DNA of 64,000 nt from Streptomyces sp. NBC_01716 (GCF_036248275.1 NZ_CP109181.1:6882001-6946000); one strand, 5' to 3'. Numbered from the stretch's first letter, positions 28,262 through 36,435 are shown. A program made the numbers and translations. Notes: generated from the letters alone by a model not told the origin.

Positions 28262-29692
28262 GTGACGTCCCGAAAGCCTGATGAGCAATTGGCGCGCAAC
28301 TCCAGACTCCGACTCGTCCGTCCCCGGGCCCTGACCACGGCCCGCCGGGCCGTGACCACCGGGCGAACACGTCCGGCGCCCCGTCCGCCGGAGGGCACAC
28401 CACCGCGCGCGGAGCTGGCCCGTCAGGCGCGGGCCGTCCTCGCGGACGCCGTGCGGATCGCCCGCTGGGCAGCGGCCGACCGGGACCCCGGAGCGGGCCC
28501 GCTGGCCCCGAAGGCCCGCGAACGGGCCGCCGAGGCCATGGAGTTGACGCCGGACCAGGTGAGCGCGGGCTGGGACCGCGCCAGGCTGGCCGGGCTCGTC
28601 GAACTGCACGGCGGCACCGCACGCCCCGGCTGGCGCCTGCGCGCCTGGGACCGTGACGAGTCGGCCGTCCTGCGCGGCTGGGTCGCCCTCTTCGACGCCT
28701 GGTCGCTCGTCCACGCCGCCCCGGACGACCTCGCCCCCGCGACGGTCGCCGAGGTCGTGGAAGCCGTCCCCCAGGTGCTCTCCCTCCTCCAGCTCTCGGC
28801 CGGCCCCGTGCTTGTACCGGCCCTGCTCGACCTGCTCCAGCAGCGCGTCGCGGAACTGCGCGACGAGCGCTGCGAGGTGCCGTACGACCCCACGAACGCC
28901 GCGGGTCCCACGGCGCCCGCCGCCGCGCCGGAGCCCCGCCCCGAGCCGGCCCCGGCCACCGCCGCGACCGTCCCGCTGCCGCGGCTTCTCGACTGGGCCC
29001 TGGAGGGCCTGGCCGCCGTCGGCGCCCTGACCCTCGGTGAGGGCCAGGCGACCCTCACCCCGCTCGGCAACTGGGCGGTCTGGGTCAAGCTGGAGCAGAT
29101 CTGTGTCGCCGCCCAGAGCCCGGCGGGCAACATCGAGCAGTCCGCCGAGAACATGCTGCGAGGCTGCGCCCGGCTCACCCCCGGACCCGCCCGCGCCGAA
29201 TACCGCGCCTGGCTTGCCGCCCGCACCGTCGGCAGCGCGGTCACCGAACTCGTCGCCGTGGCACGCGGCGAGGACGCGCTCCTGCGCGGACTCGCCTTCG
29301 AGGCGCTGCGCGTCGTCGGCGCCCCCGCCGAGCCGGAGGTGCGCACCGCGTCGGCCGAACCCTCCCTGCGCCCCTACGCGTTGCTCTGGCTCGCGGAGTA
29401 CGAAGGCGCGGACCCCGAGGACGCGCCGGACATCCTCACCCGTGAGGAGTCGACCTGGCTCTGGGTCGACACCGCGGCCGCGGTCGCCGACCACGGCGAG
29501 ACCGCGCTGCTGGTCCGCCACCTCGACTCGGCCGTCCAGGGCACCGTCCCGGCCCTGCTCGACGAGGTCAGGGCCGTCGGCCACCCCCGCACCGTGCAGG
29601 TGCTGGTCGCACTGGCGGCCGCGCACCCGGACCCGGCGCTCGCGAAGGCCGTACGCCGGGCGGCTTTCCAGGTCCACACCGGAGGCGCCTGA
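28262..29692 (+). CDS. Conserved hypothetical helical protein
   Basis: A 476-residue, Ala/Leu-rich protein with no motif I recognise. It has an Arg-rich N-terminus, then two helical blocks at about 50-210 and 240-476, split by a Pro/Ala/Glu linker (AAAPEPRPEPAPATAAT). The second block reads like repeated alpha-helical (HEAT-like) units, for example ALLRGLAFEALRVVGAP and HPRTVQVLVALAAAHP. There is no signal peptide or membrane segment, so it is likely cytoplasmic. GTG 28262 has a GGGAAG site; an upstream in-frame ATG at 28226 is less likely. It is convergent with the VOC gene. Confidence 0.65.
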   Translation: MTSRKPDEQLARNSRLRLVRPRALTTARRAVTTGRTRPAPRPPEGTPPRAELARQARAVLADAVRIARWAAADRDPGAGPLAPKARERAAEAMELTPDQVSAGWDRARLAGLVELHGGTARPGWRLRAWDRDESAVLRGWVALFDAWSLVHAAPDDLAPATVAEVVEAVPQVLSLLQLSAGPVLVPALLDLLQQRVAELRDERCEVPYDPTNAAGPTAPAAAPEPRPEPAPATAATVPLPRLLDWALEGLAAVGALTLGEGQATLTPLGNWAVWVKLEQICVAAQSPAGNIEQSAENMLRGCARLTPGPARAEYRAWLAARTVGSAVTELVAVARGEDALLRGLAFEALRVVGAPAEPEVRTASAEPSLRPYALLWLAEYEGADPEDAPDILTREESTWLWVDTAAAVADHGETALLVRHLDSAVQGTVPALLDEVRAVGHPRTVQVLVALAAAHPDPALAKAVRRAAFQVHTGGA

Positions 29693-29764
29693 CCGCCCCG
29701 CACACCGGCCCGCCCGCCACGCACCGGAGCGCCGGGCCGGCCCAGGCACCAGGGGCCGGAAGGC

Positions 29765-30166
29765 TCAGCCGGCGGCGCCCGGTGCGTATGTACCGAAGCT
29801 CCACACGTTGCCCTCCGCGTCGCGCGCCATGTAGTCCCGGGAGCCGTAGTCCTGGTCCGTGGGCGGCATCAGGATCTCCACTCCCTGGGCCGCGGCGCGC
29901 GCGTGGTGCGCGTCGACGTCCTCGACGACCACATAGACCCCGGTGGGCCCGCCGCCCGCCATCGCCTGGGCGAAGACGCCCTCCCTCTTCCTGGACCCCA
30001 GCATCACCATGCCGTTCCCATGGGCCAGTTCGGCATGGAGGACGCTGCCGTCCTCGCCCTCGTACACACTCACCTCCGTGAAGCCGAAGGCTTCCTTCAG
30101 AGTCCTGATGGCCGCCTTCGCGTCCTCGTAGACGAGCGTCGGACAGATACTCGGCGCACCGGCCAT
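29765..30166 (-). CDS. VOC (glyoxalase/bleomycin-resistance) family protein
   Basis: A 133-residue single-chain VOC protein made of two beta-alpha-beta-beta-beta modules. The second module ends GSRDYMARDAEGNVWSFGTY, a usual VOC metal-site ending (E in DAEGNVW). The first module starts CPTLVYEDAKAAIRTLKEAFGF, typical of PhnB/YdeM-like members. Function (isomerase, hydrolase or drug binding) cannot be set from sequence. The ATG at 30166 has GGAGAAGG 5' of it; a GTG three codons earlier is possible. It is divergent from the ABC-F gene, whose leader region lies between them. Confidence 0.82.
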   Translation of the reverse strand: MAGAPSICPTLVYEDAKAAIRTLKEAFGFTEVSVYEGEDGSVLHAELAHGNGMVMLGSRKREGVFAQAMAGGGPTGVYVVVEDVDAHHARAAAQGVEILMPPTDQDYGSRDYMARDAEGNVWSFGTYAPGAAG

Positions 30167-30302
30167 GCTGATCACCCTTCTCCAAGCTCCGGCTGTGACC
30201 TGTGTCTCAGTTCCTCCAGTCTGGCAGCGGCCACTGACAACGCAGCCCGGCCGAGTGCTCCCGGGGGACACCCATGGGGCGTAAGCAGTTGTGCGGCCCC
30301 GG

Positions 30303-30308
30303 TAGACT
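30303..30308 (+). promoter_or_regulatory. -10 element TAGACT before a leaderless mini-ORF
   Basis: TAGACT fits the Streptomyces -10 pattern TAnnnT. Seven bases separate it from the A of an ATG at 30316, the spacing expected between a -10 box and a transcription start, so the mini-ORF would be leaderless. No good -35 box was seen. Confidence 0.5.
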
Positions 30309-30315
30309 CGGCGGC

Positions 30316-30339
30316 ATGGCATCTCTCCTTGTGCATTAG
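30316..30339 (+). CDS. Seven-residue putative leader peptide MASLLVH
   Basis: A tiny ORF of seven codons and a TAG stop begins where transcription is predicted to start and ends 63 bp before the ABC-F start codon. It has no ribosome site, consistent with leaderless translation. Leader peptides before ABC-F genes often act in translation-coupled attenuation when ribosomes stall on antibiotics; that role here is inference. There is no strong terminator hairpin between it and the ABC-F gene. Confidence 0.4.
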   Translation: MASLLVH

Positions 30340-30402
30340 CCGGCGTCGAAGAATCCCCTCCGCCCGCCCTTCCGCCGTCCATACCCGCCTTGGAGTTTTT
30401 CC

Positions 30403-32001
30403 GTGATCACCGCCACCGGTGTCGAGTTGCGCGCCGGCGCTCGTGTCCTCATCGAGTCAGCCTCCTTCCGTATCGCCAAGGGCGACCGCATCGGCCTCGT
30501 CGGCCGTAACGGAGCCGGCAAGACCACCCTCACCAAGTGCCTCGCGGGCGAGGGCATCCCCGCCGCCGGCACCATCACCCGCTCCGGCGAGGTCGGCTAT
30601 CTGCCGCAGGACCCGCGCACCGGCGACCTCGACACCCTCGCCCGCGACCGCATCCTCTCCGCCCGGGACCTCGACTCCGTCCTGAGGAAGATGCGTGAGA
30701 ACGAGGACCGGATGGCGAACGGCAAGGGCGCCACCCGTGAGAAGGCGATGAAGAAGTACGAGCGCCTGGAGACGGAGTTCCTCACCAAGGGCGGTTACGC
30801 CGCCGAGTCCGAGGCCGCCACCATCGCCGCCGCGCTCGGCCTGCCCGACCGGGTGCTCGGGCAGCCCCTCCATACGCTCTCCGGCGGTCAGCGCCGGCGC
30901 GTCGAACTCGCGCGCATCCTCTTCTCGGACGCCGACACGCTGCTGCTGGACGAGCCGACGAACCACCTCGACGCCGACTCCGTCGTCTGGCTGCGGGACT
31001 ATCTCAAGAGCTACCGCGGCGGCTTCATCGTCATCTCCCACGACGTCGACCTCGTCGAGACGGTCGTCAACAAGGTCTTCTACCTGGACGCCAACCGCTC
31101 CCGGATCGACGTCTACAACATGGGCTGGAAGCTCTACCAGCAGCAGCGCGAGTCCGACGAGAAGCGCCGCAAGCGCGAGCGGGCCAACGCGGAGAAGAAG
31201 GCCGCCACGCTCAACTCGCAGGCCGACAAGATGCGCGCCAAGGCAACCAAGACCGTTGCCGCGCAGAACATGGCACGCCGCGCCGAGCGCCTGCTGTCGG
31301 GCCTGGAGGCCGTACGCCAGTCGGACAAGGTCGCCAAGCTGCGCTTCCCGGACCCCGCGCCGTGCGGCAGGACGCCGCTGACGGCCGAGGGCCTGTCGAA
31401 GTCGTACGGCTCCCTGGAAATCTTCACCGACGTCGACCTGGCCATCGACAAGGGCTCGCGCGTCGTCATCCTCGGCCTCAACGGCGCGGGCAAGACCACG
31501 CTGCTGCGGCTGCTCGCCGGGGTGGAGAAGCCCGACACCGGCGAAGTCACCCCGGGCCACGGCCTCAAACTCGGCTACTACGCGCAGGAGCACGAGACGC
31601 TCGACCCCGAGCGCTCCGTCCTGGAGAACATGCGGTCGTCAGCCCCGGACCTGGACCTGGTCGATGTCCGCAAGACCCTCGGCTCGTTCCTCTTCTCCGG
31701 CGACGACGTCGACAAGCCGGCCGGTGTCCTGTCCGGCGGCGAGAAGACCCGCCTCGCGCTCGCGACCCTGGTGGTCTCGTCGGCCAACGTGCTGCTCCTG
31801 GACGAGCCCACGAACAACCTCGACCCGGCCAGCCGCGAGGAGATCCTCGGCGCGCTGCGCACATACAAGGGCGCGGTCATCCTGGTCACCCACGACGAGG
31901 GCGCCGTCCAGGCGCTCGAACCCGAACGGATCATCCTGCTGCCCGACGGCGTCGAGGACCTGTGGGGCGCGGACTACGCGGATCTGGTGGCGCTGGCCTG
32001 A
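30403..32001 (+). CDS. ABC-F family ATPase
   Basis: A 532-residue soluble protein with two ABC ATPase domains and no membrane segment. Domain 1 has Walker A GRNGAGKTT near residue 35, signature LSGGQRRRVEL and Walker B LLLDEPTNHLD. Domain 2 has GLNGAGKTT, LSGGEKTRLAL and LLLDEPTNNLD. The linker (about residues 225-310) is long, charged and probably a helical hairpin (QQRESDEKRRKRERANAEKK), the part that reaches the ribosomal E/P site. ABC-F proteins act on ribosomes as translation factors or confer resistance by ribosome protection. It has a GTG start with TTGGAG ahead. A short leaderless ORF sits upstream. Confidence 0.92.
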   Translation: MITATGVELRAGARVLIESASFRIAKGDRIGLVGRNGAGKTTLTKCLAGEGIPAAGTITRSGEVGYLPQDPRTGDLDTLARDRILSARDLDSVLRKMRENEDRMANGKGATREKAMKKYERLETEFLTKGGYAAESEAATIAAALGLPDRVLGQPLHTLSGGQRRRVELARILFSDADTLLLDEPTNHLDADSVVWLRDYLKSYRGGFIVISHDVDLVETVVNKVFYLDANRSRIDVYNMGWKLYQQQRESDEKRRKRERANAEKKAATLNSQADKMRAKATKTVAAQNMARRAERLLSGLEAVRQSDKVAKLRFPDPAPCGRTPLTAEGLSKSYGSLEIFTDVDLAIDKGSRVVILGLNGAGKTTLLRLLAGVEKPDTGEVTPGHGLKLGYYAQEHETLDPERSVLENMRSSAPDLDLVDVRKTLGSFLFSGDDVDKPAGVLSGGEKTRLALATLVVSSANVLLLDEPTNNLDPASREEILGALRTYKGAVILVTHDEGAVQALEPERIILLPDGVEDLWGADYADLVALA

Positions 32002-32014
32002 CGCGGGACGGGCG

Positions 32015-32301
32015 TGATCCACTCCGTATGGATCATTCGGCTCAGCGGTGATCCATCATCTGAGTGAGTGCGTCTCGTACTTTGGCGTGGCGTGCCGACG
32101 ATCAAGGCGTTCCGTGACCAGTTGGATCAGCTTTCCGGCGCACCCTTCCTGACCTGCGGTTTCTTGCGCGGATCCGGCGTTCTGCCTGCGTATGCCGCTC
32201 TGGAAGTAGCAATTCCGTTCGTGTTCGAATGCTGCGCTCCGTCGAAGCTTTGGGTGCGAACCTTGCTGAATGGGTGGCCAGGAGCGGCCCGAGGGGTGAT
32301 C
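32015..32301. promoter_or_regulatory. GATC-rich region upstream of gbn
   Basis: The 338-bp gene-free interval between the ABC-F gene and gbn holds seven GATC sites, at 32016, 32031, 32050, 32100, 32125, 32171 and 32298. The first two lie in a perfect inverted repeat, TGATCCA (32015-32021) and TGGATCA (32029-32035), spaced by 7 bp. Gbn of S. coelicolor is a GATC-binding protein, so this looks like an autoregulatory binding region. The inverted repeat could also be a terminator for the ABC-F gene, though it lacks a T-run. Confidence 0.6.
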
Positions 32302-32339
32302 ATGAGAAGTCCAGAGCGCACTTCCATGAGGAGGCACGG

Positions 32340-32558
32340 GTGGCCGAGACTCTGAAGAAGGGCAGCCGGGTAACCGGCCCCGCGCGCGACAAGCTCGCGG
32401 CAGACCTGAAGAAGAAGTACGACTCCGGTGCGAGTATCCGTGCGCTGGCCGAGGAAACGGGCCGGTCTTACGGATTCGTCCACCGGATGCTCAGTGAATC
32501 CGGAGTCACGCTGCGGGGACGCGGCGGAGCGACACGCGGCAAGAAGGCCTCGGCCTGA
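32340..32558 (+). CDS. gbn: GATC-binding nucleoid-associated protein Gbn-like
   Basis: A 72-residue basic protein, beginning VAETLKKGSRVTGPARDKLAADLKK, with a helix-turn-helix at about residues 28-55 (SIRALAEETGRSYGFVHRMLSESG). A flexible basic tail RGRGGATRGKKASA follows. It closely matches my memory of SCO1839 (Gbn), a sequence-specific nucleoid protein of Streptomyces that binds GATC and affects development. The GTG start follows a strong AGGAGG site by five bases; longer in-frame upstream starts are rejected. The upstream GATC cluster suggests self-binding. Confidence 0.88.
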   Translation: MAETLKKGSRVTGPARDKLAADLKKKYDSGASIRALAEETGRSYGFVHRMLSESGVTLRGRGGATRGKKASA

Positions 32559-32687
32559 CGACCGCGTACGGCTTCTCCGGCCACCGGTTCCGCCGGTGAC
32601 CACCCGGCCGGTCGTCGCGGTCGACCGGGTGGTTACTGTGCAGTCACTTGGCAAGTCCTGCTGACTGCACCGAACCGGAGGCACCCC

Positions 32688-33479
32688 ATGACTTCGCTTG
32701 ATCCCGTACTCGACAAGGACGGCGTACGGCTCACCGTCGAGGACGCGGTTGCCACGGTGACCCTGACCAACCCGGCCAAGCGCAACGCTCAGTCTCCCGC
32801 TCTGTGGCGGGCGTTGACGGAAGCCGGGCAGTCACTGCCGGGCAGCGTGCGGGTCGTCGTGCTGCGCGGCGAAGGCAAGTCCTTCTCCGCGGGCCTCGAC
32901 CGGCAGGCGTTCAGCCCCGAGGGCTTCGACGGCGATCCTTCCTTCGTGGAGCTGGCACGCCGTTCCGACACGGAACTGGACGCGGCCATCACCGTGTACC
33001 AGTCCGCCTTCACCTGGTGGCGCCGGAGCGACATCGTGTCGATCGCCGCTGTCCAGGGACACGCCATCGGCGCCGGATTCCAGCTCGCGCTCGCGTGCGA
33101 CCTGCGAGTCGTCGCGTCGGACGTGCAGTTCGCCATGCGCGAGACCAGTCTGGGGCTGGTCCCCGACCTCGGCGGCACGCATCCCCTCGTCGGCCTGGTC
33201 GGCCACGCCCGCGCGCTGGAGATCTGCGCGACGGGCCGCTTCGTCCAGGCGGACGAGGCCGAGCGCACGGGCCTGGCCAATCTGGTGGTGGAGCCGGCGG
33301 AACTGGACGAGGCGGTGAAGGACCTGACCGCGGCCCTGCTCGCCGCGCCGCGCGACGCGACGGTCGAGACGAAGGCCCTGCTGCGGGGCGCCTCGTCACG
33401 CACGTACGACGAGCAGCGCGCCGCCGAACGCGCGTCCCAGGCCCGCCGCCTGCGCGACCTGGCGGGCCTCGGCGACTAG
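32688..33479 (+). CDS. Enoyl-CoA hydratase/isomerase family protein
   Basis: A 263-residue crotonase-fold protein. The oxyanion-hole segments are visible as GEGKSFSAGLDRQAF and AVQGHAIGAGFQLALACDLRV, and the second catalytic region as ETSLGLVPDLGGTHPLVGLVG. The expected reaction is hydration of 2-enoyl-CoA in beta-oxidation; the residues around the second glutamate are atypical (DLGGTH), so another acyl-CoA reaction is possible. The start is well placed after CCGGAGG. The TAG stop codon is part of the CTAG that flanks a MITE-like element, so the 3' end may have been set by the insertion. Confidence 0.88.
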   Translation: MTSLDPVLDKDGVRLTVEDAVATVTLTNPAKRNAQSPALWRALTEAGQSLPGSVRVVVLRGEGKSFSAGLDRQAFSPEGFDGDPSFVELARRSDTELDAAITVYQSAFTWWRRSDIVSIAAVQGHAIGAGFQLALACDLRVVASDVQFAMRETSLGLVPDLGGTHPLVGLVGHARALEICATGRFVQADEAERTGLANLVVEPAELDEAVKDLTAALLAAPRDATVETKALLRGASSRTYDEQRAAERASQARRLRDLAGLGD

Positions 33480-33662
33480 GGCGTGTTTGAGAAGTCCCGT
33501 CTGGCCCACGACGCCTGGCACGCGCGCTCGCTGCGTTGTTGGAGTCATCCAAGTACGTCCGGTCCATCTACGGGGCTGATCCTCCGCCTTGCGATCGCAC
33601 GCACCAGACGCCGTGGGCCCCGCCCGATGGGCGGACGACGCTACTTCTAAAACACGCCCTAG
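33476..33662. mobile_element. MITE-like element with 20-bp inverted ends
   Basis: A 187-bp segment is bounded by CTAGGGCGTGTTTGAGAAGT (33476-33495) and its inverted copy at 33643-33662, with one mismatch in 20. CTAG at both ends can be read as a 4-bp target duplication, leaving a 179-bp body. It encodes no transposase. The ends resemble those of IS5-family (IS427-type) insertion sequences, as I recall them, so a full IS elsewhere in the genome may mobilise it. It lies directly after the enoyl-CoA hydratase, sharing its stop codon. Confidence 0.7.
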
Positions 33663-33710
33663 GGCCTGTCTTTGGGGTCAGGCCGGATCTTCGCGGGCCC
33701 GGAACTGCTG

Positions 33711-34406
33711 TTACTTGAGGATTGCCAGCATCCGGTCTCCCAGGACCGCGGCCGAGGCCGGGTTCTGCCCGGTGACCAGGTTGCGGTCCTCGACCATGTA
33801 CGGCTCCCAGACCGGGCCGCGGCTGTAGTTGACCCCGACCTTCTCCTTCACGTCGGTCTCCAGCAGCCACGGGGCCCTGGAGGCCAGCCCCACGCCCTCC
33901 TCCTCCTCGTTGGCGAAGCAGGTGATGTTGAAGCCCTCGAACGGCGACTTGCCGTGGATCCTGGTGGCCAGCATCGAGGCCGGTGCGTGACAGACGATGA
34001 ACAGCGGGTCACCCGAGGCCAGTTGCCGCGTCAGCAGCCGTCCGACATCGGCGTCCCACGCCAGGTCCGACATCGGACCGTGACCGCCCGGCAAGTACAC
34101 CGCGTCGTAGTCCTCCAGGCGGACGTCCGACACCCGCAGCGGCCGGCGCATCACCTCCGCGGAACGGATGATGGCCTCCAGTTCGAGGGCGCTGTCGTTT
34201 CCGCCGGTCATCTCGGGACGCAGACTCATCATGTCGACGTTCGGGGTCACGCCGTTCGGCGTCGCGACGACGACCTCGTGGCCGGCGTCCGTCAGTATCT
34301 TGTACGGGTTCGCGAACTCCTCGGCCCAGTATCCCGTCGCGTACCTCGTGCCGTCGTTCAGCACCCAGTAGGTGGCTCCGCTCACGATGAAAAGCACCTT
34401 GGACAT
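33711..34406 (-). CDS. DJ-1/PfpI superfamily protein (type 1 glutamine amidotransferase-like)
   Basis: A 231-residue Hsp31-like protein. The nucleophile is C139 in FIVCHAPASM with adjacent H140, and the acid is E29 or E30 in YWAEEFANPY. LPGGHGPMSDL is the typical elbow strand. The family includes glyoxalase III, deglycase and chaperone activities, and a choice among these is not possible. ATG start. Downstream, on the minus strand, the gene runs into a 6-bp hairpin (33663-33684) and then the MITE-like element. Confidence 0.85.
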   Translation of the reverse strand: MSKVLFIVSGATYWVLNDGTRYATGYWAEEFANPYKILTDAGHEVVVATPNGVTPNVDMMSLRPEMTGGNDSALELEAIIRSAEVMRRPLRVSDVRLEDYDAVYLPGGHGPMSDLAWDADVGRLLTRQLASGDPLFIVCHAPASMLATRIHGKSPFEGFNITCFANEEEEGVGLASRAPWLLETDVKEKVGVNYSRGPVWEPYMVEDRNLVTGQNPASAAVLGDRMLAILK

Positions 34407-34532
34407 GGCAAAGGTCCCCTCTCGGACGCGTGTGAAGGTTCCGCCGGACGAGCCACGGGACGACTCGCCGCAGCCGGTTTCCCCCCTTCAGCCAATCTAG
34501 GCTCGGTCATTCAGGTGTGCGCGCCGAGATGA

Positions 34533-34549
34533 GGGGACCGCTGGTCCCC
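34533..34549 (-). terminator. Short GC hairpin downstream of the 34565-35281 gene
   Basis: GGGGACC (34533-34539) and GGTCCCC (34543-34549) form a 7-bp stem with a 3-nt loop, 16 bp beyond the stop of the minus-strand gene. No T-run follows, so termination is only likely. Confidence 0.4.
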
Positions 34550-34564
34550 GCGCTTTCTGCTGGG

Positions 34565-35281
34565 TCAGTCCGTCGTGTCGACCGCCGTGACCAGTACGGC
34601 CACCGTCGGGTGACTCGGCAGTGATGCCGTGACCGCCCGGCGGACGGCGCGTACCACCTCCGGCGGGTGATGGCCCCGGGACGTCGCCAGTTCGATGCGG
34701 ACATGGCCCCTCGTCACGAGCACCGCCGTGCCGAGCGACGCCGACAGATGGGCCACGCCGGGGACGTTCGCCGCCATGACCGCCGCCGTGCCCTTCGGGG
34801 CGACCGCGGTTGCCCCGAAGGGCTCAGCGCGCCCGACGGATTCCCCGGAGCCGGCATCCGGCTCCTTGTCCAGCAGCGCCGTCACCCGCAGGTCGACCTC
34901 CGTCACCCGCAGGCCGAGCCGGTCCACCGCGTGCGCGTACAGCGCCGTACGAAGCCGCTCGGCCACGTCGGGCAGCGGCTCGCCCGCGACCGCCGCGAAG
35001 TCCCCCTCGATACGGAGCACCCCCGGCGGCAGCGCACTGGGCGGCGGCTGCACGGCGGGCCGCTCCGCCGAGCCGGGGTCCACCAGACAGACCCTCAGCC
35101 GGCCCAGCACCGCGCCAGGCACTTCCGCCGCCGCGCGCCGCAGCGCGGTCGTCGCCGCCCGTTCGGCCAGCCACGCCCCGTCCGCCGTATCGCCTAGCGG
35201 GAGCAGCCGGCCGAGGCCGAGCCGTTCGCGTACCGCCCTGCTCCAGCCGTCCGTACCCGTCCCGCCCTGCCCAGTCGTCAT
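34565..35281 (-). CDS. Uncharacterised protein divergent from the Asp23 cluster
   Basis: A 238-residue cytoplasmic protein of alpha/beta character. Two related halves can be seen: GVLRIEGDFAAVAGEPLPDVAERLRTALYAHAVDRLGLRVTEVDLRVTALL and HVRIELATSRGHHPPEVVRAVRRAVTASLPSHPTVAVLVTAVD. Each looks like an Asp23-type beta-alpha unit. It has no membrane segment. The ATG at 35281 follows AGGGTGGGG. Its gene is divergent from the Asp23 operon, with 93 bp between the starts, so the two may share control. I do not know a function. Confidence 0.65.
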   Translation of the reverse strand: MTTGQGGTGTDGWSRAVRERLGLGRLLPLGDTADGAWLAERAATTALRRAAAEVPGAVLGRLRVCLVDPGSAERPAVQPPPSALPPGVLRIEGDFAAVAGEPLPDVAERLRTALYAHAVDRLGLRVTEVDLRVTALLDKEPDAGSGESVGRAEPFGATAVAPKGTAAVMAANVPGVAHLSASLGTAVLVTRGHVRIELATSRGHHPPEVVRAVRRAVTASLPSHPTVAVLVTAVDTTD

Positions 35282-35374
35282 GGCCCCACCCTGCAACATT
35301 CCTGGCGCGAGACCGGGCAAGGCGCCCTAATGTGGGCAACGAGTCCATCGGTGCCCGGAAAGGGGCGAATCGCT

Positions 35375-35857
35375 ATGTCCGACACCGCACAGCGCAACCA
35401 GTCCGAGCCCTCCTTCAAGCCGTCCGCCGACGAGCAGCGGAAGGCCGCGATGAAGAAGGGCGGCGGCGACCCGGGCGTCCGCGGCCGGACCACCATCGCC
35501 GACGGGGTCGTCGAGAAGATCGCCGGCCTCGCCGCCCGTGACGTGCTCGGCGTCCACGCGATGGGCAGCGGCATGTCCCGCACCTTCGGCGCCGTACGGG
35601 ACAGGGTCCCCGGTGGCTCCAAGTCCGTGTCGCGCGGTGTGAAGGCCGAGGTCGGCGAGGTGCAGACCGCACTCGACCTGGAGATCGTCGTCGACTACGG
35701 CGTGGCGATCTCCGACGTCGCCCGCGACGTGAGGGAGAACGTGATCTCCGCCGTCGAACGGATGACGGGCCTTGAGGTCGTCGAGGTCAACATCGCCGTC
35801 AGCGATGTGAAGCTGCCCGACGAAGAGGACGAAGAGCCCGAGACCCGGCTCCAGTAA
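35375..35857 (+). CDS. Asp23/Gls24 family envelope stress response protein
   Basis: A 160-residue Asp23 protein. After a polar N-terminus, the domain runs from about residue 40: GRTTIADGVVEKIAGLAARDVLGVHAMG, then VQTALDLEIVVDYGVAISDVARDVRENVISAVERMTGLEVVEVNIAVSDVKLP. In Gram-positive bacteria Asp23 sits on the membrane through AmaP and supports the cell envelope under alkaline or osmotic stress. It is the first of five plus-strand genes that appear to form one operon ending with an AmaP-like gene. An AAGGGG site precedes the ATG. Confidence 0.92.
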   Translation: MSDTAQRNQSEPSFKPSADEQRKAAMKKGGGDPGVRGRTTIADGVVEKIAGLAARDVLGVHAMGSGMSRTFGAVRDRVPGGSKSVSRGVKAEVGEVQTALDLEIVVDYGVAISDVARDVRENVISAVERMTGLEVVEVNIAVSDVKLPDEEDEEPETRLQ

Positions 35858-35892
35858 CGGCCGGATCCGGAAGACCGAAGAGGAGTCACTCG

Positions 35893-36084
35893 ATGAGCAT
35901 GGCGGTGGTCGGCCTGTTGGCCGGTATGGCCCTGGCGTTCGCCGGATACTTCGGCGGTTTCGGAGCCTTTCTGCTGGTCGCCGCGTTGGGCGCGGTCGGG
36001 TTCGTGGCAGGCCGGTTCCTCGACGGTGATCTGGAAGCGGGCGATCTCTTCCGCGGTCGCGAGCGCCCCGAACGCCGGCGGTGA
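35893..36084 (+). CDS. Small membrane protein of the Asp23 cluster (DUF2273-like)
   Basis: A 63-residue protein with one long or two short hydrophobic helices (residues 2-42, rich in Gly, Ala and Phe) and a basic tail RGRERPERRR. Small integral membrane proteins of the DUF2273 type sit next to asp23 genes in many Gram-positives, and position and size fit. The ribosome site is GAAGAGGAGTC. Function unknown; it could help anchor Asp23 proteins. Confidence 0.75.
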   Translation: MSMAVVGLLAGMALAFAGYFGGFGAFLLVAALGAVGFVAGRFLDGDLEAGDLFRGRERPERRR

Positions 36085-36090
36085 CCGCCC

Positions 36091-36435
36091 GTGGCCGGTG
36101 AGCGGGTGACGGCCCCCGAGCGCGGGGCGACCACGATCGCCGACCGTGTCGTCGCGAAGATCGCGGCGCAGGCGGCGCGGGAGGCACTGGGCGGCGTGCC
36201 GGAGGGCGGTGCGGCACCGCACGCGGGCGTCCTGGTCAACCACGGTGTGGCGCGCGTACGGATCGGTGTCGAGCTGGACTACCCCTCCGACATCGGCGCC
36301 CAGTGCGGCGCGGTGCGTCACCGGGTCGTCCAGCGGGTACATGCCCTGGCGGGGATGGAGGTGCCCGAAGTGGTGGTCAGGGTCGAACGGCTCCACTCCG
36401 TCCACACCCGCGCGGAACAGGGGAGGATCCAATGA
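36091..36435 (+). CDS. Second, shorter Asp23/Gls24-like protein
   Basis: A 114-residue GTG-started protein. The line GATTIADRVVAKIAAQAAREALGG, followed by ARVRIGVELDYPSDIGAQCGAVRHRVVQRVHALAGMEVPEVVVRVERLH, repeats the Asp23 fold of the first gene but lacks the N- and C-terminal extensions. It starts six bases after the small membrane protein stop and its own stop overlaps the next gene (ATGA), so it is translationally coupled. A hetero-oligomer with the first Asp23 protein is plausible. Confidence 0.8.
   Translation: MAGERVTAPERGATTIADRVVAKIAAQAAREALGGVPEGGAAPHAGVLVNHGVARVRIGVELDYPSDIGAQCGAVRHRVVQRVHALAGMEVPEVVVRVERLHSVHTRAEQGRIQ

Noticed and set aside
26897..29749. A 950-codon minus-strand ORF opposite the hydrolase and hypothetical genes
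   Set aside because: It is the opposite-frame shadow of two genes with normal codon use, is rich in Gly/Arg and shows no domain motif.
29568..30185. Alternative 205-codon minus-strand ORF across the VOC gene
   Set aside because: A different frame of the VOC gene without motifs.
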